The position numbers were made by a program, and so were the translations under genes. From positions 1-64,000 of the forward strand of contig PHCE01000019.1 of assembly GCA_002840765.1 (NCBI GenBank): a DNA stretch of 64,000 nt, given 5' to 3'. Numbering within the stretch: position 1 is the first letter of the stretch; every line of letters starts with the position of its first letter. Origin of the DNA: Betaproteobacteria bacterium HGW-Betaproteobacteria-7. GTDB lineage: Bacteria; Pseudomonadota; Gammaproteobacteria; Burkholderiales; Rhodocyclaceae. The notes under the pieces are model-generated. The model was not told where the DNA came from. It made no database searches and saw nothing but the letters and a program-made list of their open reading frames with translations. Below are positions 26,974 to 35,908 of the stretch, in pieces.

Positions 26974-27270
26974 GATGCTTTGATTATCAAAGTAGTTTTA
27001 TGTCCAATATTTTTGTTTGTGCGCGTGGCTTGATAAAGCAAGACTAATTAACGATAATAATCAGTCTTGTAGTTATACGACTGCATATTTCGGGCGCCAT
27101 AGGCAACGTTTTTATAAGTTGTTTATCAATGTAGTTTGTTTGTTAGCCATCGGCTGACTCGCTCGGTTTGCAGGCCACTCACCCTCCCGTCATCCCCCTG
27201 AATTCCGCCGGGGATCTGGTTGCTTTTTTTGCATTGAAGCAGGTGGGAAGAACCATGGAGAGCTTTGACC
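26974..27270. other. AT-rich intergenic promoter region with palindromes
   Basis: A clearly AT-rich stretch precedes the osmolyte operon. It holds a perfect 7-1-7 palindrome CTTTGAT-T-ATCAAAG at 26978-26992. A longer stem-loop has arms CAAGACT (27039-27045) and AGTCTTG (27063-27069) and an AT-rich loop. The operon promoter should lie between here and 27256, where GGAG precedes the first ATG. No coding sequence is seen. The regulator is unknown; salt-stress control is expected from the operon's function. Confidence 0.5.
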
Positions 27271-29046
27271 ATGTGTGCAATCGCTGGAGAAATCCGCTTC
27301 GATGGGCAATGTCCTGATCTGGGCATGGTCGATCAAATGAACAACCGTATGGCCCGCCGTGGTCCCGACAGTTTCGGCGTATTCGCCACGCCTGACCGTG
27401 CTTTCGCCCACCGCCGCCTGAAGATCATGGACCTCTCGGAGGCCGCAGCCCAACCGATGCTCGATCCGGCACTGGGCCTGGGCATCGTCTTCAATGGAGC
27501 GATCTACAATCATCTGGAGCTGCGTCGCGAGCTCGAAGGTCTGGGTTACCAGTTCTATTCCCACGGCGACACGGAAGTGCTGCTGAAGGCGTATCACGCC
27601 TGGGGCAGGGATTTCGTCAAGCGTCTCAACGGCATGTTCGCCTTCGCCCTGTGGGAGCGCGACAGTGGGCGCGTGCTGCTCGGCCGCGACCGTCTGGGCA
27701 TCAAGCCACTCTACTTCGCCGAAATTTCCGGCGGCTTGCGTTTCGCCTCGACGCTGCCCGCCTTGTTGATGGACCGCTCGGTCGATACCTCGATCGACCC
27801 GATCGCCCTCAACCACTACCTCTCCTTCCACGCTGTCGTGCCAGCGCCTTACACGCTGTTCAAGGGCATCCGAAAACTGCCGCCCGCCACGGTGATGGCC
27901 ATCGAGGCGGACGGTTCGTGCCACGAGGAACGCTACTGGGCCCTCGACTATCAGCGTAGTGCGGAGGATGAGGCACGCTCCTTCGACGAATGGCGCGAAA
28001 TCCTGCTCAACGGCTTGCGGCTGGCTGTGCGCCGCCGCCTGGTCGCAGACGTGCCGGTCGGCGCCTTGTTGTCGGGCGGCGTCGACTCCAGCCTGATTGT
28101 CGGCCTGATGGCGGAAGCCGGCGTCGCGAACCTGCGCACCTACAACATTGGCTTCGCCGATGTCGGTGGTGAAAAAGGCAACGAATTCGAGTATGCCGAC
28201 CTGATCGCCCAAACCTTCGCCACCGAGCACGAACGGCTCTTCGTGCCGGAATCCGAGTTGCTGCGTCGCTTGCCGGAAGCCATCACGGCCATGAGCGAAC
28301 CGATGGTCAGCCACGATTGCATCGGCTTCTACCTGCTCTCCGAGGCGGTTTCGCGCCATAGCAAGGTGGTCCAGAGTGGCCAGGGGGCTGACGAGGTGTT
28401 TGGCGGCTATCACTGGTACCCCCAGCTGAGCGACAGCCGAAACCCGGTCGGCGATTACCTCAACGCCTTCCGCGACCGCCATTTCGAGGAGTACCGGCAA
28501 CTCGTGCAGCCGCAATACGCCACTGAGGATCACTCCGGCATGTTCGTGGCCAACCATTTCGTTATGCCCGGCGCTGCGGACCCTGTCGAGAAGGCGCTCC
28601 GCCTGGATACGACCGTCATGCTCGTTGACGATCCGGTCAAGCGCGTCGACAACATGACCATGGCCTTCGGACTGGAGGCCCGCGTACCCTTCCTTGATCA
28701 TGAGCTGGTCGAGCTCGCCGCGCGCATTCCGGTGCGGCACAAGTTGAGTGGTGGCGGCAAGGGCATCCTCAAGGAGGCCGCGCGGAGCATCGTTCCATCT
28801 GCCGTGATCGACCGCCCGAAAGGATATTTCCCGGTTCCCGCCCTGAAGTATCTGCAGGGCAACGTGCTGGAGATGATCCGCGATGCGCTGTCCAGCCGTG
28901 CGGCCCGCGAGCGCGACCTCTTCCAGCAGCCCTATGTGGCCGAGCTGCTGGCCAACCCGATGGAGCACATCACTCAACTGCGCGGCTCGAAACTCTGGCA
29001 GCTCGGGCTGCTCGAACTCTGGCTGCAGACCCATCTGGCCGCATGA
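27271..29046 (+). CDS. asnO: N-acetylglutaminylglutamine amidotransferase (AsnB-like)
   Basis: A class II glutamine amidotransferase of about 591 residues that amidates N-acetylglutaminylglutamine to the osmolyte NAGGN. The start is set at ATG 27271 because the catalytic Cys must follow Met directly (MCAIAGEIRF); TTG at 27265 would not allow this. The glutaminase domain shows RRGPDSFG and NGAIYNHLELR; the synthetase domain has the PP-loop LLSGGVDSSLIVG and QSGQGADEVFGGYHWYP. Assignment to NAGGN rather than asparagine rests on the next gene, the bifunctional synthetase, which occurs only in this pathway. Confidence 0.92.
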   Translation: MCAIAGEIRFDGQCPDLGMVDQMNNRMARRGPDSFGVFATPDRAFAHRRLKIMDLSEAAAQPMLDPALGLGIVFNGAIYNHLELRRELEGLGYQFYSHGDTEVLLKAYHAWGRDFVKRLNGMFAFALWERDSGRVLLGRDRLGIKPLYFAEISGGLRFASTLPALLMDRSVDTSIDPIALNHYLSFHAVVPAPYTLFKGIRKLPPATVMAIEADGSCHEERYWALDYQRSAEDEARSFDEWREILLNGLRLAVRRRLVADVPVGALLSGGVDSSLIVGLMAEAGVANLRTYNIGFADVGGEKGNEFEYADLIAQTFATEHERLFVPESELLRRLPEAITAMSEPMVSHDCIGFYLLSEAVSRHSKVVQSGQGADEVFGGYHWYPQLSDSRNPVGDYLNAFRDRHFEEYRQLVQPQYATEDHSGMFVANHFVMPGAADPVEKALRLDTTVMLVDDPVKRVDNMTMAFGLEARVPFLDHELVELAARIPVRHKLSGGGKGILKEAARSIVPSAVIDRPKGYFPVPALKYLQGNVLEMIRDALSSRAARERDLFQQPYVAELLANPMEHITQLRGSKLWQLGLLELWLQTHLAA

Positions 29047-29059
29047 GGAGGCGAAGCTC

Positions 29060-30820
29060 ATGAAAAGACAAGCCAACCGCGCCCTGCGTCTCGGGCGCGG
29101 ACCGATTCCCTGCACGCCGAACTCCAGCGGCGCTTCCTTCAACCCCGTTCTCCAGGAAAAACATCGGCAGGTCGCACTGGCCTGCGGCTGGGGCCGCCTG
29201 ATCGCCGGGCATACCTTCGACGATGCGCAACAGATTGCCCAGGCGCTGCTCGCCGAGCAGCCGGGGCAGCGCGATATCGCCTTTTATCTCGATAAGCCGC
29301 ATGTCGTCGTCGCGCAGGCGCCGCAGCAACTCTTCGTCGACCCGTCGGAAACCTATCGCCTCAACTTCAACAACTATCGCCCGGCCAAGGCGACGCTACG
29401 CGGGTTCGCGATTCGTCGCCTGCGTACGCGCTCGGACATTGCCGCCCTAAACGCCCTCTATCGTGCCCGGCGCATGGTGCCGGTCGATCCGCAATTCGTC
29501 TGGTCGCAGCGAACGGCGCGCCATCTCGTCTATGCGCTGGCCGAGGATCGCGTCAGCGGTGAGGTCATTGGCGTGGCCATGGGGCTCGACCATGGCGAAG
29601 CCTTCGGCGATCCTGATCAGGGCTGCAGCCTCTGGGCGCTGGCCGTTTCCCCGCAAGCCGGCCATCCCGGCGTCGGCGAGGCACTGACGCGCTATCTGGC
29701 CGAACGCTTCCAGGCCCGCGGCCGCGGCTACATGGATATTTCGGTGTTGCATGACAACCTGTCGGCCATCGCCCTGTACAAGAAGCTGGGCTTCCAGAAT
29801 ATCCAGGTCTTCGCCGTGAAACGGCGCAACGTGATCAACGAGTCCTTGTTCACCGAGCCCGGATCACAGGCCGATGCCAATCTCAATATCTATGCCCGGA
29901 TCATCGTCGATGAAGCCAGGCGGCGCGGCATCATGGTGGAAACCATCGATGCCGAGAACGGCTACTTCCGGCTGACCTATGCCGGTCGCAGCATCGTTTG
30001 CCGCGAATCGCTGTCCGAACTGACCAGCGCGGTGGCGATGAGCCGTTGCGCCGACAAGCGCGTGACCCTGCGCCTGCTCCGTGATGCCGGATTGAAGGTT
30101 CCCGCGCAGATGAAGGCCGGCGCCCTCGAGGACAACGCAGCTTTCCTCCAGTGCCATGGCGCGGTCGTGGTCAAGCCCGCCGATGGCGAGCAGGGCAAGG
30201 GCGTTGCCGTCAATCTGACGACCTCGGATGAAGTCGAAACCGCCATCGAGCATGCCAGCCGCTTCGGCGAGCATGTCGTACTCGAACAGTTCTGCACGGG
30301 GCAGGATCTGCGCATCGTGGTGATCAACCACAAAGTCGTGGCCGCAGCCGTACGCCGCCCGGCCTCGGTGGTTGGCGACGGACTGAGTTCGGTCGAGCAA
30401 CTGATCGAGAAGCAGAGTCGCCGCCGCGCGGCGGCCACCGGCGGCGAATCGCGCATTCCGATGGATGGCGAGACCCGGCGCTGCATTACCGCCCAGGGCT
30501 TCGATTTCGCCAGCGTGCTGGCGCCAGGCGAAACGCTGGTGGTCCGCAACACGGCCAACCTGCACACCGGCGGCACGATCCATGACGTGACCGAAATGCT
30601 GCACCCGGCGCTGCGGCTTGCTGCCGAACAGGCCTCGCGCATCCTGAACATTCCGGTCACCGGCCTCGACTTTCTTGTGCCCTCGGTCGACGGTGAAGAC
30701 TACGTGATCATCGAAGCCAACGAACGTCCCGGCCTGGCCAATCATGAACCGCAACCGACGGCAGAGCGCTTCATTGATCTGCTGTTTCCCCGAACCGGCG
30801 TCGAGGAGCGCGCGCAATGA
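29060..30820 (+). CDS. ngg: N-acetylglutaminylglutamine synthetase (GNAT + ATP-grasp)
   Basis: The product is about 586 residues. An N-terminal GNAT acetyltransferase domain (about 100-270, with AVSPQAGHPGVGEALTRYL and HDNLSAIALYKKLGF) is followed by an ATP-grasp ligase domain (VVVKPADGEQGKGVAVNL, VLEQFCTGQDLRIVVI, EANERPGLANHEP). It acetylates glutamine and joins a second glutamine to make N-acetylglutaminylglutamine. The ATG at 29060 follows a GGAGG; the frame is open upstream inside asnO but that part is not protein-like. It lies 13 bases after asnO and overlaps the peptidase gene by ATGA. Confidence 0.92.
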   Translation: MKRQANRALRLGRGPIPCTPNSSGASFNPVLQEKHRQVALACGWGRLIAGHTFDDAQQIAQALLAEQPGQRDIAFYLDKPHVVVAQAPQQLFVDPSETYRLNFNNYRPAKATLRGFAIRRLRTRSDIAALNALYRARRMVPVDPQFVWSQRTARHLVYALAEDRVSGEVIGVAMGLDHGEAFGDPDQGCSLWALAVSPQAGHPGVGEALTRYLAERFQARGRGYMDISVLHDNLSAIALYKKLGFQNIQVFAVKRRNVINESLFTEPGSQADANLNIYARIIVDEARRRGIMVETIDAENGYFRLTYAGRSIVCRESLSELTSAVAMSRCADKRVTLRLLRDAGLKVPAQMKAGALEDNAAFLQCHGAVVVKPADGEQGKGVAVNLTTSDEVETAIEHASRFGEHVVLEQFCTGQDLRIVVINHKVVAAAVRRPASVVGDGLSSVEQLIEKQSRRRAAATGGESRIPMDGETRRCITAQGFDFASVLAPGETLVVRNTANLHTGGTIHDVTEMLHPALRLAAEQASRILNIPVTGLDFLVPSVDGEDYVIIEANERPGLANHEPQPTAERFIDLLFPRTGVEERAQ

Positions 30821-32106
30821 AACCGCAAAAACTGCCGATCGAATTCGACTATGCCTTCCTCGAGGAGACGCTCCTCCAGTTGCTGGCCATTCCCAGCCCC
30901 GTCGGTCTGACTGACGGTATCGTCCGCTACGTCGCCTGTCGCCTGGAGGCGATCGGCCTGTCCTACGAAATCACCCGCCGGGGTGCCATTCGCGCCACGA
31001 TTGCCGGTCGGGAAAGCCGGCCTGCCCGCGCCGTCGTCGCTCACCTCGACACCTTGGGGGCGATGGTCCGCCAGATCAAGCCGAACGGTCGTCTGGGGAT
31101 CGTGCCGATTGGTCACTGGTCGGCCCGATTTTCCTGCGGCGGGCGCCTGACCATATTCACTGACAGCGGCCAGCTTCGTGGCACTTGTCTCCCCCTGAAA
31201 ACCTCGGGCCATGCCTTCGGCGACGAAATCGACAAGCAGCCGATCAGTTGGGAGCATGTCGAGGTGCGTGTCGATATTGCCGCGAGTTCATCTGCCGAGA
31301 TGAGCGCGGCGGGAATCAATATCGGCGACTGGATTGCCTTCGACCCGCAAGTTGAGATCCTGCCCAACGGCTATATCAATTCGCGTTACCTCGACGACAA
31401 GGCCGCCGTCGCGGCGCTGCTGACTGCCTGCAAGGCCATCGTCGACAGTGGATTGATACCGCCGGTGGACGTCTTTCCGCTGTTCACCATCACCGAAGAG
31501 GTGGGCTCGGGCTCTTCGGCAGCCCTGCATGGCGACATCGCGGAAATGGTCAGTCTTGACATCGCCATTGCCGCTCCCGGCCAGAACAGCAACGAACATG
31601 CCGTCACCATCTGCTTCCAGGACATGTCCGGTCCCTTCGATTACCACCTGACCCACAAGCTGGCCACCCTTGCCCGGCAATACGGCATCGACCACCGTCG
31701 TGATGTGTTCCGCTTCTACCGTTCCGACTCGGCTGCCGCCGTGGAGGCCGGCAACGATATCCGCACCGCGCTCATCGGCTTCGGCGCCGATGCCTCGCAC
31801 GCCCAGGAGCGCACCCACCGCACCGCCCTCGAAGCCCTCGCCACGCTGACCGGGGCCTACATGCTCTCCGAGCCGGTAGCCCGCCGGGATCGCAAATCGA
31901 TGGGGACCCTGGACGGATTCACCGAACAGCTGACGCCGGAAGAAATGGCCGTCCCCGCCTCGCCCCTGCCGCAGCCCGACGCCTTCCTGGAGCCCGATGG
32001 AAGCATGCCAGGCACGCAGGAACACCTGCCATCGACCGCCAAAGCCGGCGAGGCGGACGAAGCAGGCGCCGCCGATCGCAATAGCACTGCAAAGGACCCC
32101 TCATGA
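30817..32106 (+). CDS. NAGGN-system M42-family peptidase
   Basis: A 429-residue M42/M20-like metallopeptidase that accompanies NAGGN synthesis genes in other proteobacteria. It has VAHLDTLGAMVRQIKPNGRL (metal-binding HxD), NSRYLDDKAAVAALL, FTITEEVGSGSSAAL (Glu-Glu catalytic/metal) and GADASHAQERTH (final His). It may break down or trim the osmolyte when salt falls. About 60 residues after the catalytic part are a Pro/Glu/Ala-rich tail (SPLPQPDAFLEPDGS) without recognisable fold. It overlaps both neighbours by ATGA. Confidence 0.88.
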   Translation: MKPQKLPIEFDYAFLEETLLQLLAIPSPVGLTDGIVRYVACRLEAIGLSYEITRRGAIRATIAGRESRPARAVVAHLDTLGAMVRQIKPNGRLGIVPIGHWSARFSCGGRLTIFTDSGQLRGTCLPLKTSGHAFGDEIDKQPISWEHVEVRVDIAASSSAEMSAAGINIGDWIAFDPQVEILPNGYINSRYLDDKAAVAALLTACKAIVDSGLIPPVDVFPLFTITEEVGSGSSAALHGDIAEMVSLDIAIAAPGQNSNEHAVTICFQDMSGPFDYHLTHKLATLARQYGIDHRRDVFRFYRSDSAAAVEAGNDIRTALIGFGADASHAQERTHRTALEALATLTGAYMLSEPVARRDRKSMGTLDGFTEQLTPEEMAVPASPLPQPDAFLEPDGSMPGTQEHLPSTAKAGEADEAGAADRNSTAKDPS

Positions 32107-32549
32107 CCAGATCGACCCGATTCGCCTACATCCTCGGACTGCTGACTTTGTCCCTGAGCGGTCAAGCGCATGCCTTGTGCGTCACCTCGTCGGAAGCGAA
32201 TTTACGCACCGGCCCCGGCACAAACTACGCGGTCAGCTGGCGCGTATATACCTACATGCCCCTGCGCAAAATTGGCCAGCGCGGGACCTGGTACAAGGTC
32301 GTGGACGTTGACGGCGAGCAGCACTGGATACATCGCAAACTGGTCAGCAGCAAGTTGCGGTGTGGGGTCGTCAAGACTGATCGGGCCAATATCCGCAAAG
32401 GTCCGGGAACCCGCCATCCGCAACTGGACTGGAGTCCGGTGCAGCGATACTACTCATTCCAGGTGCTCCGTCAGTCCGGAAGCTGGACGAGGATCAAGGA
32501 TGAATACGGCGACAGCGGCTGGATTGCCAAATCGCTGACGTGGCAATGA
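32103..32549 (+). CDS. Exported protein with two bacterial SH3 domains
   Basis: A 148-residue periplasmic protein. The signal peptide AYILGLLTLSLSGQAHA precedes two SH3b repeats: SSEANLRTGPGTNYAVSW (about 25-85) and TDRANIRKGPGTRHPQLDW (about 90-145). Such domains bind peptidoglycan or cell-wall peptides. Its ATG overlaps the M42 peptidase stop, so it is translated with the osmolyte operon; a link between turgor adaptation and the wall is inference. The 76 bases to the convergent tautomerase gene hold GC-rich hairpins but no clear terminator. Confidence 0.85.
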   Translation: MTRSTRFAYILGLLTLSLSGQAHALCVTSSEANLRTGPGTNYAVSWRVYTYMPLRKIGQRGTWYKVVDVDGEQHWIHRKLVSSKLRCGVVKTDRANIRKGPGTRHPQLDWSPVQRYYSFQVLRQSGSWTRIKDEYGDSGWIAKSLTWQ

Positions 32550-32625
32550 CCCGTTCGAAATGCCAGCTTTCTTCGATAGAAGATCGATGACCCGGCCGGG
32601 CATCGGTTCCCGGCGCCCGGCGTAA

Positions 32626-33063
32626 TCAGCCGGTAGGCGCCTGTCGAGCCGCCAATTCGGCGGCGCGGCGGATACTGGCCGGCATGCCGCCAATTCCCCA
32701 ACGCTCGGGATGGGCGTGGGCGATATGGACGCGGATGCGCTCCTGATCGACATCGAGCAGGCGGGCGGTGATGGCGCTCAGTTCACCGATCACCCGGTGC
32801 AGTTGCTCTACCGTCCGGCCTTCCATCAGCACCATCTGGATCAGCGGCATTTCCGCCTCGCGCCGGGGGGTGTGCGCCAGTACCTCGCTGGCCGGGTCGC
32901 CGCCGATGCCCCACAGCTCCGGGTCGATTTCGGTGACCCAGACTTCCAGCCGGTCCATCGGTGCGGCGAGGATGTCCGACAGGGCGCGCGAGCTTTCGCG
33001 CACCCAGTTCTTCAGGCTTTCGCGCGGGTGGCCGGCGAGGACGTGCAGGTTGGCGACGGGCAT
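32626..33063 (-). CDS. Fused two-domain 4-oxalocrotonate tautomerase-like protein
   Basis: 145 residues formed by two 4-OT units in tandem. Each ends in the family signature WGIGG (near residues 51 and 124). Unit 1 starts with the catalytic N-terminal Pro (MPVANLHVLAG) but has His where 4-OT Arg11 lies and Glu at Arg39. Unit 2 starts at an internal MPLIQMVLMEGR, keeping both Arg positions (EGR and RIRVHI), but its Pro cannot be an amino terminus. The two halves thus carry complementary catalytic residues. It is the last gene of the minus-strand satellite cluster, and probably isomerises an unsaturated oxo-acid from ring cleavage. Confidence 0.85.
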   Translation of the reverse strand: MPVANLHVLAGHPRESLKNWVRESSRALSDILAAPMDRLEVWVTEIDPELWGIGGDPASEVLAHTPRREAEMPLIQMVLMEGRTVEQLHRVIGELSAITARLLDVDQERIRVHIAHAHPERWGIGGMPASIRRAAELAARQAPTG

Positions 33064-33081
33064 TTCTTCTTCTCCTTGGGG

Positions 33082-33846
33082 TCAGGGCAGGCCGCGCCGG
33101 CGGCCGGCGTCGAGCATCAGGCTGGAACCGGTCATCGCGTCGGCCTCGGGGGCGAGCAGCAGGGTGACGGCCCAGGCGATCTGTTCCGGCGTGCTGAGGA
33201 TGCCAAGCGACGATTCGGCGCGCATTTCGTCGAGCACTTCGTCGGTGCTGCAGGCGCGCTGCTCGGCGCGGGTGGCGGCGACGCGGCGCAGGCGATCGGT
33301 GTCGGCCGGGCCGGGCACGACGGTGTGGGCAGTGATGCCGCGCGGCCCGTAGGCCAGGCTCAACTGGCGCACGACATTGAGCAGGGCGGCATTGGCGACG
33401 CCGGCCGCCGCTGCGTAGGCGGTCGGTTCCAGGCCGTAGTGGCCGCCGATGGCGACGATCCGAGAACCGGCGGCAAGGTGTTCATCGGCCGCCCGCACCA
33501 GGCGCAGCAAGCCGCCGACCTTGATGTTCACCGCCTCGACCATCGACTCGGTCGGCGCCGTCAGGATGCCGCCGGCCACTGCCACGCCCGGGCCGTGCAC
33601 CAGCATGCGCACCGGCTTGTCGATGGCGGCGGCGATCGCGGCAATCGCCGCGTCGCTGCCGATGTCGGCAACGCAGGCCTTGACGCCGGGCTGGCTGGCG
33701 GTCAGCGCCTGCAGGCTGTCGGTCGAGCGGGCGACGGCGATGACGCCGAGGCCGGCATCGAGCAGGCGCCGGGTGATCGCCGTGCCGAAGGCGCCGGTGG
33801 CGCCGACCAGGACGGCGCAGGCAGCGCGTTCCGCGTAGGGTTTCAT
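33082..33846 (-). CDS. SDR-family protein lacking active-site Lys and Ser
   Basis: A 254-residue Rossmann-fold SDR-like protein. The cofactor loop (VGATGAFGTAI) is recognisable, but NNAG is replaced by HGPG. The Ser-bearing strand reads RIVAIGGHYG. The YxxxK catalytic pair reads Y144-A-A-A-A, so both Lys and Ser are missing. Around it the fold persists (ALLNVVRQLSLAYGPRGI, VVPGPADTDR). A classical oxidoreductase reaction is doubtful; it may bind a nucleotide or a pathway intermediate. It sits 18 bases from the tautomerase and 11 from the dioxygenase. The intact SDR at 58377 provides a contrast. Confidence 0.82.
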   Translation of the reverse strand: MKPYAERAACAVLVGATGAFGTAITRRLLDAGLGVIAVARSTDSLQALTASQPGVKACVADIGSDAAIAAIAAAIDKPVRMLVHGPGVAVAGGILTAPTESMVEAVNIKVGGLLRLVRAADEHLAAGSRIVAIGGHYGLEPTAYAAAAGVANAALLNVVRQLSLAYGPRGITAHTVVPGPADTDRLRRVAATRAEQRACSTDEVLDEMRAESSLGILSTPEQIAWAVTLLLAPEADAMTGSSLMLDAGRRRGLP

Positions 33847-33857
33847 CGTGAACTGCC

Positions 33858-34793
33858 TCAGGTCACGACGGTCAGGAAGGTTTCATGCAGCTTGCGCAGC
33901 GGGTAATCCAGCCCGCCGCCGGCGCCCAGGCCGTCGAAGGTCCAGGTCGTCGGCTCATAGTCGGGATAGGGCTGGTAGCCGCCCATGAAGGTCTCGAAGC
34001 GGTTGCCGGACGGGTCCCAGGCGTAGATCGTGCAGCCGCGGGTGATGCCGTGGCGGGTCGGGCCGATGTCGATGGGCACCTTGTTCATCGCCAGGATGTC
34101 GCTGGCGCGCAGGACTTCCTCCCAGCTTTCGAGCAGGAAGGACAGGTGATGCAGCTTGCCCGGCTCCGGATGTTCGACGAAGGCGATGTCATGCACCTTG
34201 TGCGAACAGGACAGCCAGATGGCGGCGCTGTGCTCGTTGTCCGGGGCGAGCACGCGCTCGACCAGGTAGAAGCCCAACACTTCCGTGAAAATCTTCTGCA
34301 CGGCGGCGATGTTCGGGCCGTAGAGCAGGCAGTGGTCGAGGCGCACCGGCGCGATGCCGTTTTCCGACGCCTTGGTCCACGGCGCCGGATTCTGCACCTG
34401 CAGGCCGTTGCCGACGGCCTTCTTCTCGGCATACAGCTCGATCAGGTGGCCGGAAGGAAGCTCGAAGCGCACGCGCTCGCCAGTCTCCAGCATCTCGCCG
34501 GCCGGGATGCGTTCGGTACTGAGGCCGTAGGCGCGCAGGTCGGCTTCCAGCTGATTGAGGGTGGCCTTGTCGCGCACCTTGAAGCCGAAGAAATCGATGC
34601 CGGCCCGGTCGGCCTGGCGCAGCACGACGCTGTTGTGGTCGCGCTCGTCCCAGCACTTCAGATACACCCGGCCCTGGGCATCGCGCCCAGTTTCCACCAG
34701 GCCCATGATGTCGCGGTAGTGATGCACCGCCTCGTCGAGGTCGAGCACGCGGATCGCGCCGTGCCCCGGTCGTAAAACACCTGTCATTGCCAT
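33858..34793 (-). CDS. Catechol 2,3-dioxygenase (extradiol), satellite copy
   Basis: A 311-residue type I extradiol dioxygenase that cleaves catechols next to the hydroxyls. Fe(II) ligands are present: His154 (RLDHCLLYGP), the KLHH His at about 215, and Glu in NRFETFMGG. Second-shell RHGITRG is also kept. The ATG at 34793 follows AAAGGAG; 16 residues upstream are not family-like. It is clearly paralogous to dmpB at 53897 (both start MAMTGVLRPGH) but diverged, for example at 133-146 and in the C-terminal tail. A different catechol substrate is probable but unproven. Confidence 0.92.
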   Translation of the reverse strand: MAMTGVLRPGHGAIRVLDLDEAVHHYRDIMGLVETGRDAQGRVYLKCWDERDHNSVVLRQADRAGIDFFGFKVRDKATLNQLEADLRAYGLSTERIPAGEMLETGERVRFELPSGHLIELYAEKKAVGNGLQVQNPAPWTKASENGIAPVRLDHCLLYGPNIAAVQKIFTEVLGFYLVERVLAPDNEHSAAIWLSCSHKVHDIAFVEHPEPGKLHHLSFLLESWEEVLRASDILAMNKVPIDIGPTRHGITRGCTIYAWDPSGNRFETFMGGYQPYPDYEPTTWTFDGLGAGGGLDYPLRKLHETFLTVVT

Positions 34794-34869
34794 TGTCTTC
34801 GCTCCTTTGGTTGTCTGCTGCTTGTCTCGCCGGCCATTCACCGATGGCCTGGGTTATGGGTAAATCCGT

Positions 34870-35670
34870 TCAATACGCGCCGGGCATGGCGGTCGCCGCC
34901 GCCTCCGGCTTGTAGGTATGGCACAAGGCCGTCGTCGCTGCGCTGAGCAGCAGCGCATCGACCCCGACCGCAACAAAATTGGCACCGGCCTGCAGGTAGC
35001 GTTCATTCAACTGCCGGTCGCTGCACAGCACGCCGCCCGCCTTGCCGGCGGCCCGGGTACGGCGCAGGCCATGCTCGATGGCGGCGACGATCTCCGGGTG
35101 GGTGGACTGTCCCAGATAGCCATAGGAGGCGGCAAGGTCGGCCGAGCCGAAAAACACGCCATCGACGCCATCGACCGCCAGAATGCTGTCCAGCCGCTCA
35201 TAGCCGGCCCGCGTCTCGACCTGGACGAGCAGGCACATCTGCTCGTTGGCCAGGTGCGCGTAATTGTCGATCCGGCCCCAGCGCGAGGCGCGGGCCAGCG
35301 CACTGCCGACACCGCGGATGCCGGCCGGCGGATAACGCATCGCCTCGACCAGTCCGCGCGCCTGCTCAGCCGATTCGACCATCGGGATCAGCAGCGTCTG
35401 GACGCCGGTTTCCAGCAACTGCTTGATCAACACATGATCGCCCTGCGGCGGCCGGACCACCGGCTGCGTCGGGTAGGGCGCCAGCGCCTGCAATTGCGAC
35501 AGGATGCTGCGCAGGTCGTTGGGCCCGTGCTCGGCATCGATCAGCAACCAGTCGAACCCAGCCCCGGCGCAGATCTCGGCGCTGAACGTCTCGCCCAGGC
35601 CCAGCCATAGCCCGATCTGCTCGCGCTCGGCCCGCAGTGCACTCTTGAACTGGTTGTGGGGAATGTCCAT
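34870..35670 (-). CDS. HpcH/HpaI-family aldolase
   Basis: A 266-residue class II pyruvate aldolase of the HpcH/HpaI type, splitting 4-hydroxy-2-oxo acids to pyruvate and an aldehyde. Motifs: [59 protein letters not shown] (metal Glu), [14 protein letters not shown] (metal Asp). It is the first gene of the minus-strand cluster. It does the same kind of step as DmpG but from another enzyme class, so the satellite genes could give their own ring-cleavage branch. Confidence 0.88.
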   Translation of the reverse strand: MDIPHNQFKSALRAEREQIGLWLGLGETFSAEICAGAGFDWLLIDAEHGPNDLRSILSQLQALAPYPTQPVVRPPQGDHVLIKQLLETGVQTLLIPMVESAEQARGLVEAMRYPPAGIRGVGSALARASRWGRIDNYAHLANEQMCLLVQVETRAGYERLDSILAVDGVDGVFFGSADLAASYGYLGQSTHPEIVAAIEHGLRRTRAAGKAGGVLCSDRQLNERYLQAGANFVAVGVDALLLSAATTALCHTYKPEAAATAMPGAY

Positions 35671-35742
35671 CGCAACTCGCTTGAAATTGATCGCTCCGCC
35701 CCATTTCAGGACGGTTCGAAATCATTAAACGGGATGCGCGGG

Positions 35743-35779
35743 ATACCGTCCAATACCGTTGGAATCGCTGCTTGATACG
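35743..35779 (-). promoter_or_regulatory. Three-part GGTAT repeat operator of the satellite cluster
   Basis: On the minus strand CGTAT (35779-35775) is followed 22 bases on by GGTATTGGACGGTAT (35757-35743), i.e. two GGTAT units 10 bases apart. It lies 73 bases before the aldolase start. The same 15-mer with the same spacing occurs at 62859-62897. Direct repeats one helical turn apart suit an AraC-type activator, and the araC gene is immediately upstream. The rest of the 35671-35908 gap has no gene. Confidence 0.65.
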
Positions 35780-35908
35780 GGAAAGGTATGCCAAGGAGGC
35801 TTTCAGGCAGCTTTCCGCTTGTATAGGTCTGCACTGGGCGCCAGGTAAAGGCCGCGCCGGGCGCACTGCTGTTCAGTTATCCGTCATCGCCCATTTGCCG
35901 AGCGCGGC

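Noticed and set aside
32550-32625. Terminator between convergent SH3 and tautomerase genes
   Set aside because: GC hairpins are present but no T run on either strand and the stems are imperfect.
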